Below, in pieces: positions 1 to 12,463 of a DNA stretch of 64,000 nt; the first letter of the stretch is position 1; each line of letters begins with the position of its first letter. Both the position numbers and the translations under genes were made by a program. The DNA lies in the NCBI GenBank assembly GCA_947034885.2, contig OX344757.2, forward strand, positions 9,300,001 through 9,364,000, in the 5' to 3' direction. Under the pieces are notes generated by a model that worked only from the letters and a program-made list of their open reading frames with translations, was not told where the DNA came from and ran no database searches. The stretch is from Thuidium tamariscinum (lineage: Eukaryota > Streptophyta > Bryopsida > Hypnales > Thuidiaceae).

Positions 1-1487
1 GATGCAAGGTACCCCTGAAAAAGAACTCAATATTTTGGCATTCAGTATTGAAAGTATCTATGGCAATTAGCCACTGGGCAGGTGGAGAGGAGAGTAAGAA
101 GGTACGCAAACTGCAGAACCTGGACCGTTTCTTTTGACAAGGGTTTAGGCTCAAAAATTCTAGAGGTTTCCAATGCTAATGTAGTCCACTGAAACAATTA
201 TTGAAACAAACAATTACTGAGCAACGTTCTGCTCCGAGCACCGAGCACCGAGCAAAATACTGAAACAAACAATTAACAAAACAAAAGCAATGGGAATGCA
301 ACTCACCGAAGCTGTGCCGAAGAAGCACCAAATATGCTCGAAGCCGCCAATGCACCCGCCGCCAGCCGAAAGCACCGCCACCTCCCACCGTATAGAAGTT
401 GAAAAGACTTTTACAGGGTTAAAGATCGACTTAAATAGTCAAATGACCGTCTCCCGAAGGTTGTAAAGTAGAATCGTGACCTTCAATCGTAGGTCAAAAG
501 ACTACCGATCGATCGGTCGAACTCAAGATGTGGAATTCACGTTCCCCGACGTCGGGCAACGCAGGCTTCACCGGCCCTAATCTTCAACTAGCTTCCATGT
601 AGGACAGCCAGTTAACTGTTTGTCTTTAAGTACTTTCCATACCGGCCCGATCAACATGGAAGCTGGACCTAAGGCACCAGACTGGGGCATTGAAGTGAGG
701 CACCGGACGGAGGACGGACGGAAGACAAAAGGAGGCCCAGCGGCCTCTCATGCCCCGCCACGTGGCGACCACTGACACCGAGCTGGAACAAGCTGGCAAG
801 GGTCTTAGAGGTCTCAAGAAGGGATTAGGGAGTCGGCTCGGAGTCCAAGGACTAGGGAATTTGGAAAGGAGCTGAAGGAGTTCGGGTCGGGTTCTAGAGA
901 GTAGAAGTGCAAAAACACAACTCACAGAAGAACTCAACTCAAGTAAGTTAACCATCACTAAAACTCTATATTAATAATCGATATTACAAACATTAAATTT
1001 TTGACCAAATTAAAAAGAATTGGAAAGGAAATTCACAACTCACAATTTCAATTTTTTGTCAAAAATATAATGTTTGCAACATCCATAAGTCTTCACTAAA
1101 TTTCTACAACTCAAACTCCATAGCCATCATCTCCCCCAATAAAATTGCAAAACATCTCAAATACAAGAATGAGGGGGAAAGGAAGGAATTAGGAGGATTA
1201 AGGTTGTGAGAATATACACACATGAAGGAATTAGCATTAAAAATCTAATTCCCTTAAGAATCTCACTATTGAATTTGGTTCTTTATTCCTTATCTTTGAC
1301 CTTTGGCATTTGAAAACTAATTTTCATAGAATCTTACTATTGAATTGGTTCTCATTCTTGGGGTGTGTTCTACATTCTTTGGTGGTTAGTTATTCATTAG
1401 ATTCTTAGAAGGTTTGGATTTTGTTGGTTTTGTTTTACTAGGCCTAATAAGCCAAAAGGAAAAAAAATAAATTGACAACCAATTTCT
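1..1487. other. Non-coding stretch with a GC-richer patch
   Basis: I see no supportable gene here. Positions 200-940 are clearly more GC-rich than the rest of the left flank and contain short open frames on both strands, but none resembles a protein family I know. At about 234-255 a 7-base unit (CCGAGCA) is repeated three times. The rest is AT-rich. The patch could be a decayed exon or the terminal part of an old retroelement; nothing in the sequence decides this. Confidence 0.4.
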
Positions 1488-2437
1488 TTAACCCCTAAAG
1501 ATTTTTTATTATGTTTTCACCAAAACTGCTTTAAAACTATCATTTTTTAGACAACTATCAAATTTTTAGAAAAGAATATTTTTTGACAAAAGTAATTGTA
1601 GGATCTTTTAAAGCACAAGTTTAAAAATATGTAGAAAAAATTTCAGCAATTTCCACCGAGTAAATTGCAAGATATTAGTGTTTGAAGTGACAAAAATCAT
1701 TTTTTTACCACTTCAGAAATCCGGGCACCTGCACTTCAAAAGACAATATTTGTATGAAAAAATGTCCAAAATGATTTTAACTCTTTAGATTCATTTTTCA
1801 AGTGAAGTTGGCTACATGCTTGAAAATTTTCAGATCATTTGAAATTGTACAACATATAGGAAAAAATAGTAAGTAGAAAGAAGTAGAAAATGAGCCAAAA
1901 TACTAAATTATTAACAATTTATTTATAGAATTAAAAGAAACAATCCCAATGGATATAATGTTGTATTAAAAAAATATACACCCAATGTTTTTACTCTTTT
2001 TCAAAAATATTAAAAATTGAATTAAATAAAGAATTTCAAACTTTTTTTGTAGTGTAGAGATTTTATAACTAGCCGAAACTACCTCAAACTAAAAATTCTC
2101 ATAACTTTTGACTAATTAATCAAAATGGAATGATTCAAAGGTTTACACTTAGATAAAAATCAAAGAAACCAATTTCAAATTTGAATTTTTTTAAAAGTAA
2201 TTTTTGAAGAAGTTTCTTTTTTTGCCCAAGTTGCCCGCCAAATAGAGAAATTACATATCAGCCAATAACTTTTTTACTATGTAGTCAAAAGTTATGAAAA
2301 TTGTTGGGCCTTAAAGCTTCTCCTTGGGCACATGTTGTTTAAAAATTTCAAAGAAAAAAACCAAAAACTCCATCTGTAATGAGTTGCCTAAAATTGGTAT
2401 GTTGCCAAAAAATGCAATTTGGTCCTTTAGGGGTTAA
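1488..2437. mobile_element. TTAA-flanked non-autonomous DNA transposon, copy B1
   Basis: The element opens with TTAACCCCTAAAG and closes with CTTTAGGGGTTAA. That gives inverted termini starting CCCCTAAAG flanked on both sides by TTAA. It is about 950 bp and has no usable open frame. The interior matches the copy at 11496-12463 over nearly its full length, for example the CACCAAAACTGCT segment after the left end and the GGAATGATT segment near the right end. TTAA target sites are known for piggyBac, Kolobok and Sola3; the CCC terminus is most like piggyBac. The superfamily assignment is inference, since no transposase is present. Confidence 0.75.
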
Positions 2438-4849
2438 GAATTAGGGAAAATTAAAAATTAATTAGATTTGAAGGATTTGGTTAGATTTTAGATTCTCCAC
2501 TAATTAATTTCCATTTGAATTTAGGCTAGAATTCCGAAAGGGAAAAGACAGTAACAAAAATTAACAACTTACCTAGAATTTTCAATTGATTTTCAAATCA
2601 TAATAAATTTATTTGATAGGGATTTAATTGATTAAGTTGATTAGGAATTCAATTATTTAATTTAATGGAATAGATTAATTTGTGGTATTTTCTAATTACT
2701 AGGGAATTAGGAATTAATAAAAATACGCAATTAATTTTAATCCATTAGTGTTTTTGGAATTAGAACTAATTATTTATCATAGATTAGATGAACAGACAAG
2801 ATGAGTTCAATGGGGAGATTGCCGGCGATTTCATACACATGATGATGTTTGATGACGGGACGCTGGAGATTTATACTAAGGAGGTAAATCAATCCCATTT
2901 GATTTTTATTCTCATCATTTTGCTATTAAGCTTTATTTTGCCCAATGCTTGGAATTAGTGATTAGTTAGATTTTCACATTAGAAATTTAGAATTAACTAG
3001 AGTAGAATAGTTGACTTTGGGTTAAACTTTAGATTATAAAATTTACAAGGAATCCTTTAACTATTAACCATCACGACGTATTAGAAACATTAATGATTTT
3101 ATTTAGATTAGAAGACATGATTAGAAGAGTTCATCACTTGAAAGGCACTCTTTGAACATCCAACTAGGAGAAAGTACTTGATTAGACACAGAACGTGTGT
3201 GTTAGATTTTAACAAGGGTGGAGTTAAAATCGCTCACTTGTTTATTGTGACATAGTCTGAATATAGTTGACGTGGACAATGATGTCAATAAATATGAAGT
3301 CAATCTTCAAACGCAATAGAATTGCATTGCAATAGGCAAAGATAGACATGTGGCACTTCACTTTACAATCTTTCATTCTTTCTTAAGTTGCAGCTGCATC
3401 ATTTATGCAACAATATTCATCACTATACTAAGTCATTTCCTAATTACTCATGTGTTTTAATGCCACTGGCAACAATCATTGTAGGATCCATTCCTAATGT
3501 TCTTGTCATTTTGAAAGTCTTGCCTAATTTCTTGTACAATTATTGTAGAGTCAAGAAATTCAACTTTGGTAGTTACCACAAAGAATCAGAGATGGTTGGG
3601 TGAGGCATTGACACGTGCTAGTTTAGGTTTAGTTACCAATATATTTTTGAGTTAGAATCTTTCACTAAAGTGTAACTAACTCGTGACTATGATATGATTG
3701 CATGGTCTTTACATGAATCCACTATATCTTGTATACCAAGTAAGCATAGAGTATTCACATGAGATGTTCAAGAGACATGAGGATAAACCTCTGTAGTACA
3801 ACAATGCACTTTGCAAATTGCAATACGCTAAGAGACCCATGAAAGTCATACAACCTACATTGTGAGAATACATGGGAAAATAGATTCACAAGTTGTAACT
3901 TAGATTCCACAAAATGCAAAATAAAAGTGGCCCCTAAGATAGAAAAAGTCATGAATGCAATTTAGCCTTAATATTTACAATAGCTTTATAATCAAAGAAT
4001 CATTCTATAAATGCCAAAAGTCCCTAGGCCCTACCAAGAACGAAATTATGCATCTGGCAACAACACCTCAAACAGTAATTTTTAGATACTTCTAATCATA
4101 TGTTGTACAAATGACCTTTACATCTTTGACCTTGCACTAATCATTTGTTTCATTTAGAAACAAAAAGGTGCCCTTCTAGGATGCAAAACCTCCTTAACAT
4201 CAACCTTGAATCACGTCTCCAAATTTTTCCTCAAAATAGAACTTGTGCTTGCTTGAGGTACCGCTAATCTTATCCACTGCCATTTTTTGCCTTATTGATT
4301 GTAGGTTTATGAGGAAAACTTTGTCTCTGATCTAATACTGCAAAGGTTTCTACAAATCAATTGTCTGAAAGGCAATAAGGCTAAAATTTGTAGGGTATTA
4401 AGAAGACTTTCTACTCCATAAATTATTCTCCATGACTAGAATGAAACAACAATTTCACTTGTAAATGTGTTATACTCACACTATTAATACTGTTTCACTT
4501 CTACACAAATCCACCGACAAATGTACCACAATTGTCTTAGAGAACTTCAACACTATTGAATTGTATGGGCACAAGTATGAAAAGTACCTTTACACTACAA
4601 AATATAAAAGACAAACGCGGACTTGCAATTGCAACAACATACTAGAAGGCTTAGGTATCTAAAGAAGCATTTGAATCCTCTCTTCATAAGCCTATCTTAT
4701 TTTATAGTAGCATTTTACAATTACTCGTACTCTCAATTAGATATTGCCTTGAGCTAAATGTGTATACAATAAACCAAGGTCCCATCTTACTATAGCAGAC
4801 ATATCCATTCTTTACATAGCTAAAACGTCACAAATTAATAGTAGACCCA
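2438..4849. other. AT-rich non-coding stretch
   Basis: Only short open frames of 60-75 codons without family resemblance are present. I see no splice-site pattern, RNA gene or clear repeat boundary in this stretch. Confidence 0.5.
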
Positions 4850-4853
4850 TCCT

Positions 4854-6268
4854 TGGTGATTATAAGAAACGCTTGTCCTATTTTGTGTCCCCTTGACCTC
4901 TAAAAGGTAGTTCTTTGCTCATAACTTTCTCATCTTTTGCCCTTTTAACTTGAAATTAAGGTGCACACAAAAGCTTTATATGTTGTGCAATTTTTTTAAT
5001 TTAAAAAAAATTAGTTTACGATTTTTAAACTACCCTTGATTGGCTGTCTACCTTGGCCATTTTGGGGATTTTTGGTCCTATTTTTTACTCAAAAATCCGA
5101 ATTTGAAGCCATAAATTGGACAAGTAGGAGGTCTACTAACATTTCAAGGATTGAAAATGATTTTTAATGAAAATAGTAAAATGTTTATTGTCCACAAGGT
5201 CATTGCAAGAAAGACCTGCTGAAAAGCGTAGCGTTTTGCACAATACTCACTTTTTCTTTGGGAGTACTATATAAATAGTAAATCAATTTTTTTTTAAAAG
5301 TAAAAAATATGTTTGATGTATATACCTTAAGAAGAAGATACCCTAGGAAGGAAAAGAATAGAAAAATTCTTTAAATAGGAGAACTAGAAAAGTGTTGAAT
5401 TTTGTGAAAATTGTAACTTTCACTATAGTTTCACATTTTAATTTGTAAAAAATAGGAAAAGTAATTTTTCTTAAAAATAAATTTTTTTCATTCAGAAAGA
5501 CTTTATGTTAAAGGTATTTCACCAAAATAATATTTTCTAAATATCCTTTGGTAGAAACATGCCTACTTAGTGTAGGAATAGACCCTAGAAATCTCAGCTC
5601 TAAATTATTAATTTAAAGTACTCCCCAGTACTAAAAACCCCTAAATTGCAAAGTGTGACAAATTAGATAAATTAGAATTTAAATATAAAATGATTTTTGA
5701 AAATTTCTAAAAAATAAGGGTTTTGATAACTATCAAGTCAGTCATCTTCAATAAAAATTTCAAGTTCAAAGAGTTAATGCTTCAAAAGTTATAGCTCATG
5801 ACAACTTCGTCACTCAAAGTGTGACGCTAAATAGTACAAGTCTTTCTTGCATTCACCCCACATGGGGTCAAAGTGACCTTCCTTTGTACCAATGCTACTA
5901 AAAGGGAAAAAAAATTTAGAGGAATTTTTTGTTGCAATGTGAGCACAATTTTGTTTAAAAAAATGGTTTCTTTTAAAAATAAAATTTTGATTTTTTTTAA
6001 TTATTAAAAATAAAAAGGTCCACAAACCCTTTTTCTACTTTTTTTTGCTCCTTGTGACCTGTGAAGTACTTTGTAGTAGTCTATAGTACTATATAGTATT
6101 GCATAGTACTACACTAACGGCCCAGATCTACAGGCACCTCAAATTGATGGTTGACATTTGTAGTCACGCGTTGTACGCGCTATACATTCAAGATCACATA
6201 GTGTTGCTAGTACTATGTCTAAAAAAACGTTTTGAGCCAAAAATATGAAGTGTTTCTTGCAATCACCC
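4854..6268. mobile_element. GGGTGATT-ended DNA transposon, copy A1, 4-bp target duplication
   Basis: The left end reads GGTGATTATAAGAAACGCTT and the right end is the inverted form AAGTGTTTCTTGCAATCACC. The host bases next to both ends are TCCT (4850-4853 and 6269-6272), a 4-bp target site duplication. The 1.4-kb body is AT-rich except for a patch near 6050-6235 with many AGTACTA words. No transposase frame is visible. The same termini occur in five other places in this window. Families with 4-bp duplications include Sola, Ginger and Chapaev; I cannot choose between them from termini alone. Confidence 0.75.
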
Positions 6269-6272
6269 TCCT

Positions 6273-7909
6273 TAAAAGTGTGGTTAACGACTTACACCAA
6301 ATTGCTTCAAAATCATTTGGGTGATCGCAACCTAACTTCTAGATGACTATAACACAACAAGTACAAATGATTGAGTGAAGCTATTACAAACCCCTACTTC
6401 ATTCTCTCTTGACTAGAACGACTCTAGACAATGACTTTGTCAAATAGAAAAAGCCTATTAGGCTTTAGAATTTAGTGATTGCACCTTCTTCGTGGATTGT
6501 GTGGAACCTTTTTTGTCAATTGTGGATGCATGCCTTATCCTTGCCTCTCGCCATTTTTCCTTGTCCTATACACAGATGAAGACATAATCAAATATAAAAA
6601 TCAAGGGAAGGTGAAGGAATGCCTTTACATATGCAACCCAATGGTATGCTAGTTCCCTCATGGCCTTACCTTCTACAATGTCTAGGAAGTCATATGCATA
6701 TCCAATTCGGCGTCTTTGTAGCATTTGTGACATAGATTTGTTGACAATTTTGAAAAAATTTGACTAGAAAACAGCATCATGTAGACATTAGTGTAAAGCC
6801 TCCAATAGTAGCCACAAATACCATTTCAAGTAGTCCTTGTCATCTACCAATGCGCACATCTACTTCACTTAATAAAAGGTATTGATGATGACATTAGCAT
6901 CTGGATTGTACTTAACCTTACTTGCCTTACTATCTATAATGACAATATTGATTGTACATACATTTATAAACTAGGCTAGCAAGCTTGCAGAGACTAACCT
7001 TAATTATTTGTCCCACTTAGCTAGACTACCATCTTCAAAATTGGCACTCTTACTATATTCATCGGACCACGTAAATAATGGGGATACCATGACACCCTTC
7101 ATCCCCTTTTAACATTGCAAGCAACACATCATTAATGCTTTTTCTACTACCACTACCCCAAAATGCAACAAAAAAGCTATCAAAGCAACAACAAAGGAAC
7201 AATTTGAACGAAGGATAGAATACTACTCTCCTACACATAGTTCTTGTGCTACTATATATGGATTCAAGGGTTTGGGTTCCCCTTAGTCCCTCACTATTCC
7301 TTGCATATTATGGAATCAAAAATTTAGTTATTGTACAAATAATCCATGTCAACATCATCACTTCAATCAAAACTCCACATAGATGACCTATGTAGCATTT
7401 TGAAACTTCCTTCCAAATCTCATACTCTCCACTTGCATCCTAAAATAACAAAAGAATAAAATTCACCTTTTGATATTTTGTAGTTACACACCATTGGACT
7501 CTCCACCCATGATTAAGGAAAATTCTAGAATTTAGCATCAATTGCAAACCTCCATGCAAACATGACAACTACATTCAAAACCAGATATAAATAGAGCTTT
7601 TTTACTTTTTGCAAAATTTGAACCTCAATTTCTCTGCCTCCATCAACAAGAGAAGAAAATCCTTACAAATTGCTTAACCTTATGATTTGTCACCAGTGAG
7701 CCATTGCAATTCCTCCCCTAACAAGTTGATATTGCAATTGCAAATTGAATTCTTAAGATGGCAAAGAAACTTCATGACTTAGAATCTAGAAAATTAGAAT
7801 TCTAAATTTGAAAAATCCTAAATCAAAAGTTCCTAGTACATTCACCAAAGTTCCTTTGTCTTATTGGGAGTGTTTTTTCTTCCAACAAGGCCTACTAACA
7901 ACACTAGTA
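6273..7909. other. AT-rich non-coding stretch
   Basis: No gene, RNA or repeat boundary could be supported in this 1.6-kb stretch. Open frames are short and unlike known proteins. Confidence 0.45.
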
Positions 7910-8024
7910 GAAAATTTGACCAATTCTGTTGTTTTGGTCGCACAGATGATCAAGATATTTGTCTTAATCAGCAGAAATCTGTTGATCATCAATGCACCAA
8001 AACAACAAAACCGGGCAAATTTTC
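7910..8024. repeat. Imperfect 44-bp inverted repeat (MIRNA-like fold-back)
   Basis: The arm 7910-7953 pairs with 7982-8024 across a loop of about 28 nt. About 37 of 44 positions match; the arms share GAAAATTTG, TTGTTGTTTTGGT and TGATCAA. Arm length and loop size fall in the range of plant microRNA precursors, or of a very small MITE. The overlapping short open frames on both strands here are a by-product of the symmetry. Confidence 0.6.
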
Positions 8025-8683
8025 TAAATCTATAGTACAAAATTATTAAATTAAGAAGATTCAAAATTTTATTACAAATTTGCCACAATTCTAAAATATA
8101 TGCTTTTTTTATTTTGAATTTGTTTATTTTGCAATTCATATAGTTAAAGTATTTGAAATTTTTACCGCTAGATATGTAAGAATATTATTTTTTTAATATT
8201 TTTCTTTTTATACAAGAAATGACAATTTTGTGCAATTCTTGATGAAACACAAGCCTTGGTCCTTTGGGATTTATGTACATATATAGAATTATATTTAGAA
8301 AACTCTTCAAAAGAACTATTTTGCCCTTTCAATTTGCCACGCCCATTGTGAATCATTCTTGAATTACTTTTACATTAATAGATGTTTCAAGATATAAATA
8401 ATATTTTATTTTATTTTTTAAATTAAAAATAGAGATATAACATTTGATTTTACTTTACTTTTTCTTTTTTCTCTACATATATTCTCTATATATTGATATA
8501 TATAAATATACACACATAGAGATATAGAGAGAGTATGAAAGATGGAGACATAAACATTTATCTATATATTAAATATCTTGAAGAATATTGTTGAAGAGCT
8601 CAAATACCAGTTTTTGTTATTTCTTACTTACAGTAATAGCATTGCACAAAAGTTATTACAAGTGCATATCTATAATTGAAGGT
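8025..8683. other. AT-rich stretch with TATA/GATA-like simple sequence
   Basis: Nothing gene-like is visible. Positions 8390-8580 are dominated by runs of A, T and short TATA and GAGA words. Confidence 0.5.
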
Positions 8684-9687
8684 ATGAGCTTTCAAAAGGA
8701 TATGAAGAAAAAAGGGACTAGAACTAAGTATAGACACAAACACATAAAAATTGACTTGGAAGGCAATAGTTTGGAATGTGTGGATTCTAATGACGAGTAT
8801 TCAACCAAATTTTCAGAAAAAAATCTTCAAGATTATGTAATCAACAAAATTATCAAGAAATCATTGAAGAAATCAAATTCATTAAAGGCTTTAAATGTAG
8901 CAGGATATTTGAATGATGACAATCCATTGGAGATTGTAATTTGAGTAAGCCTTTTGTGTGGAAGAAGAAGATTGAGGCCCATGTTCGCAAGGAAGGCTCA
9001 ACAAAGAGTTTAAAACAATTGGAGGACGAGTGGCCAAATGACAACATAGAAGAACAAATGAATCAAATACAAAGGCAAAAGGAACAAAAAGCTATAAAAG
9101 ACAAGCAACATGAAATGATGAAAGAATTCTTTGGACAAGATAAGGCAAGCCTCCAATGTAAAGATTGGCAAAAAAAAAAAAAAGAATTTGAGCATGAACA
9201 AAGTAAATTGCGAGAAAAATTGCATTTGCAAAATGATAAAGCTAAATTTGTTGATGAGCTTTCTAAAAACTTATACAATGAAGCTACCATGATGATAGAC
9301 CTTGATGTTGACCAAGTTGAAAAGTGTGAATTAAAAAAGCCTGAGTACTATGAAGTGCGCACAGGTTATACATGGAACAAATATAATCAAATGTACTATA
9401 GTTATGACAAACCTCCTCCAAAGAGTGTGCAAGGATACAAGTTCAAAATCCACTATCCAAATATGGTTGACAAAACCAAAATACCTACCTACTGTCTATA
9501 TACAGAACAAGATGGTGGAGAAACATGTTTTCTTTGTTTTCGTGCTAGTCCTCCGTATAAAGACATTGTATTTCGGATTGTAAATAATGAATGGGAGTAC
9601 TCTCACAAAAAAGGTTTCAAGTGCACTTTTGAGCATGAAGTTCTTCACTTGGATTTTAATTTCAAGAAAATTAGATACCGAAGATAA
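8684..9687 (+). pseudogene. Cactin-like pseudogene, frameshifted and lacking the central domain
   Basis: Cactin is a conserved nuclear, spliceosome-associated protein, about 700 aa in plants. Here an intronless copy starts near ATG 8684 with a basic N-terminus, reaches the family motif VAGYLNDDNP near 8900, then loses frame at about 8927, where one T appears to be missing from CCATT(T)GG. The next frame resumes with SKPFVWKKKIE and a charged helical region to about 9290. It then jumps to the C-terminal cactin domain (TGYTWNKYNQ, PPPKSVQGYKF, GGETC, FRIVNNEWEYSHKKGFKC) and ends with RYRR and TAA at the normal family end. About 300 residues of the central domain are missing. No introns and AT-rich codons fit an old retrocopy that has decayed. 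The family assignment is firm; the origin by retroposition is inference. Confidence 0.9.
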
Positions 9688-10273
9688 AGTGACAAAGTAA
9701 ATTCAAATTGTCTACAAACAATTATGTACTTTTTGAGGATTATTTGAATATAATATGTGTGAACTAGATGATTCCAAAACTCAAATAATAGCCAAACCTA
9801 AGTTGGTCCAAAGAGCAAAGTCTCAAAAAAAAGGATTCACTCTTCTCACAACTACTAGACTCTAACTCACATGGTTGGTTTCATCAAGTTAGCAACCAAA
9901 TGTCAAATGGTGTTGTCTGAGATGATACAAAGTTGTAATCAATTACAATTAAAGTTAAGAAATAGATTTTGAATAGTTACCCTATCAAGTTTAGACTCTT
10001 TAAAAGAAAAATCCCTAGATTTTTAGCAAATGCACCAAAAAATATGAGCAATTTTAATTACAACATTTGAATTAAAACTTTAATACATGGTTTCTAATGG
10101 CAATTTGTAAAAACATTCTAAAGGTGATCAAATAAGTGCTTTGTGAGCCCTGCAATTGTCACTTAGGCTTAAAAATTTATTTATTTTTGTTTTTTGCTCA
10201 TTTTTAGAGTTACTTTGGTAAAAAACAATAAAAAAGACTGTTCACAAGGTATTAGAAGGAATATCCCCTAAAT
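9688..10273. other. AT-rich non-coding stretch
   Basis: No gene or repeat can be supported between the cactin pseudogene and the next transposon. Confidence 0.45.
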
Positions 10274-10747
10274 AGATGATTGCAAGAAACACTTCATGTT
10301 TTTGGCTCAAAAACACAATTTTGGGCTACAAGACTAGCAACACTACATGATATTGGCAATAGAACATGTCAATACTGCGCCTGCAAATCTTAATCATCGA
10401 TTTTGGGCACGTCCAAATTTGGACTATTAATCAGTACTATACAGTCCTATAGACTACTACAAAGTACTACAACGCCACTAATAACAGAAAATAACAAAAA
10501 GGGGGCTATGAACATTTTCGTTTTTAGTAATCCAAAAGAAATTCAAAAAATTATTTTAAATTCTTAAATTAATTTTTTTAGACAAGATTGTGCTCACATT
10601 GCAATAAAAAATTCTTCTAAGAAAATTTTTCCCTCTTCATAGTCTTTGTGCAAAGGAAGGTCTTTTTGACCCCATTTGCGCAATAAATATGTTGCTATTT
10701 TCATAAAAACTCATAAAAAAAAGGACAAGTGTTTCTTGCATTCATCC
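10274..10747. mobile_element. GGGTGATT-ended DNA transposon, copy A2 (474 bp)
   Basis: The left end is AGATGATTGCAAGAAACACT and the right end AAGTGTTTCTTGCATTCATC, an inverted pair with a few changes from the family consensus. AAAT stands directly outside both ends (10270-10273 and 10748-10751), repeating the 4-bp duplication rule of copies A1 and A3. The left half shares the TTTTTGGCTCAAA and AGTACTAC-rich segments with the copy that begins at 63359. No coding capacity. Confidence 0.75.
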
Positions 10748-11495
10748 AAATACGGGGAATTAGTCATAAATATCTAGGAGTGCTCTAAGAACTTCCAATT
10801 TTTTTTTGAAGTCTCAATAGGTATTAGGATGATGTTTAAGGGTTTGAAAGAAGTTTGGTACAAATAGAATCTTGGTGGCAAAATAGTGGCAAAACACTAA
10901 TGTTACTCTCTTATTGGAATCTTTTCCATGGAAGGCCAAAAAATGTTTGAGGTTCTGATAGTGATAGTTATGAGTCTGATAATGTCCAAGCAATTTCTAT
11001 ATAAAACTCTTATAGGAATTTTCATCCAATTTGTAAAAGTTGGTAAAAAATCATTCATGCACATCTTGTAGGAAAAATCCCACAAGTAAGAAGAATTTGC
11101 AACCAAGGAGAAAATAAAGGTGCTTATAGCATAGAAGCATGACAAGAACACAATGGTGAAGTTAGATCATGAAGATTCTTTTGTATAAAAATGATTCCTT
11201 CTTGAAGGAATTAATTCAATAGATGTTCTTTTAATACTATTTAGAAAGTGCAAGTTTTACATAGAACTTTGCACTTGGTCTTAGGAATATTCCTAGAAGC
11301 CATTCCAAATTTTTTGTAATGTTCTAAACTACAAAAGATGACTCCTTCAAAAGTCAACCATCTTTACTGGCATCAAGAATTTTGTATAAACTACCCACTA
11401 AAAATTAGGATAGTTAGTTTAAGGATGAATAAGCATCCAAAAAAACTTCAAGATAGACAAATACCGACAAGTACCTGAATTAGGAGCAACAACTT
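10748..11495. other. AT-rich non-coding stretch
   Basis: I see no supportable gene. Short open frames only. Confidence 0.45.
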
Positions 11496-12164
11496 TTAAC
11501 CCCTAAAGGACTACAACTATGTTTCCACCAAAACTGCTCCAAAATTGTCATTTCTAGAATAGCTACCAAATTTTAGAATTTTTTTTTGAATAATGTAACC
11601 AAAGGATCCTTTAGTGAACTAGTTTGAAAAGATGTAGAAAAACTTTAGAAATTTTCACTATGTAGATTGTAAGATATAAGTGTTTGAAGTTACAAAAATC
11701 TTTTTTTTACCACTGCAAAAATCCGAGAAGCTGCACTTTAGAAGGTCACATCTGTATGAAAAAAGGTCTAAAATGGTTGTTATACTTTGGATTAATTTTC
11801 CAATTTAAGTTGGCTACATGCTTGAAAATTTTCAAATAATTTGAAATTGTATAACATGTACAAAAAAATAGTGAATAGAAAGAAGTAGAGAATGATTCAA
11901 AATATTGAATTGATAAGAATTTATTTGTGAAATTTAAGCATGCCAATCTCAATGGTTCAAATGTTGTAATAAAAAATCTATATCCAATTTTTCAATTTTT
12001 TTCCAAAAATATTGAAAATTCAGTAAAATAAAGGACTTCAAAGTTTATTTTAGAGTAGAGAATTCATAACTACCTGCAAACTAAAACTCTTCATAACTTT
12101 TGACTCATTAATTGAAATGGAATGATTTAAAGCTTTTTACACACACATACACACACACACACAC

Positions 12165-12211
<47 letters not shown>

Positions 12212-12463
12212 CAAATTCATATTTTTGTTTCTAAAAGTGATTTTTTAATCTGCCCAAACTGCCCGAGTTGAAAAACAAACGTATCATGCAATATCTTTTT
12301 AACCATGTAGTCGAAAGTCACGAAAATTGTTGGGCTTTAAAGGTATTCCTTGTCCACACCTTCTATTAAAGTTTGTTTCCAAAATATGGAATTCTCTAGT
12401 CACATGTACCTACCCAAAATTTCTATGTTGCCAAAAAAGGCACTTTGGTCCTTTAGGGGTTAA
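11496..12463. mobile_element. TTAA-flanked non-autonomous DNA transposon, copy B2
   Basis: TTAA-CCCCTAAAGGA at the left and TCCTTTAGGGG-TTAA at the right form inverted ends. The interior is collinear with copy B1 at 1488-2437, including the CACCAAAACTGCT segment, the AAATTGCAAGATAT-like segment and the GGTCC just inside the right end. Its right half contains a microsatellite (12139-12206) that copy B1 lacks. No transposase frame. Confidence 0.8.
12139..12206. repeat. (AC)n(AT)n microsatellite
   Basis: A run of AC dinucleotides passes into an uninterrupted run of about 20 AT dinucleotides. It lies inside TTAA element B2 and is absent at the equivalent position of element B1, so it grew after the copies separated. 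Confidence 0.95.

Noticed and set aside
626..958. A 110-codon minus-strand frame in a GC-rich patch, and an opposing plus-strand frame starting near 655.
   Set aside because: Both strands are open because of composition, neither shows a domain, and no splice or start context favours one.
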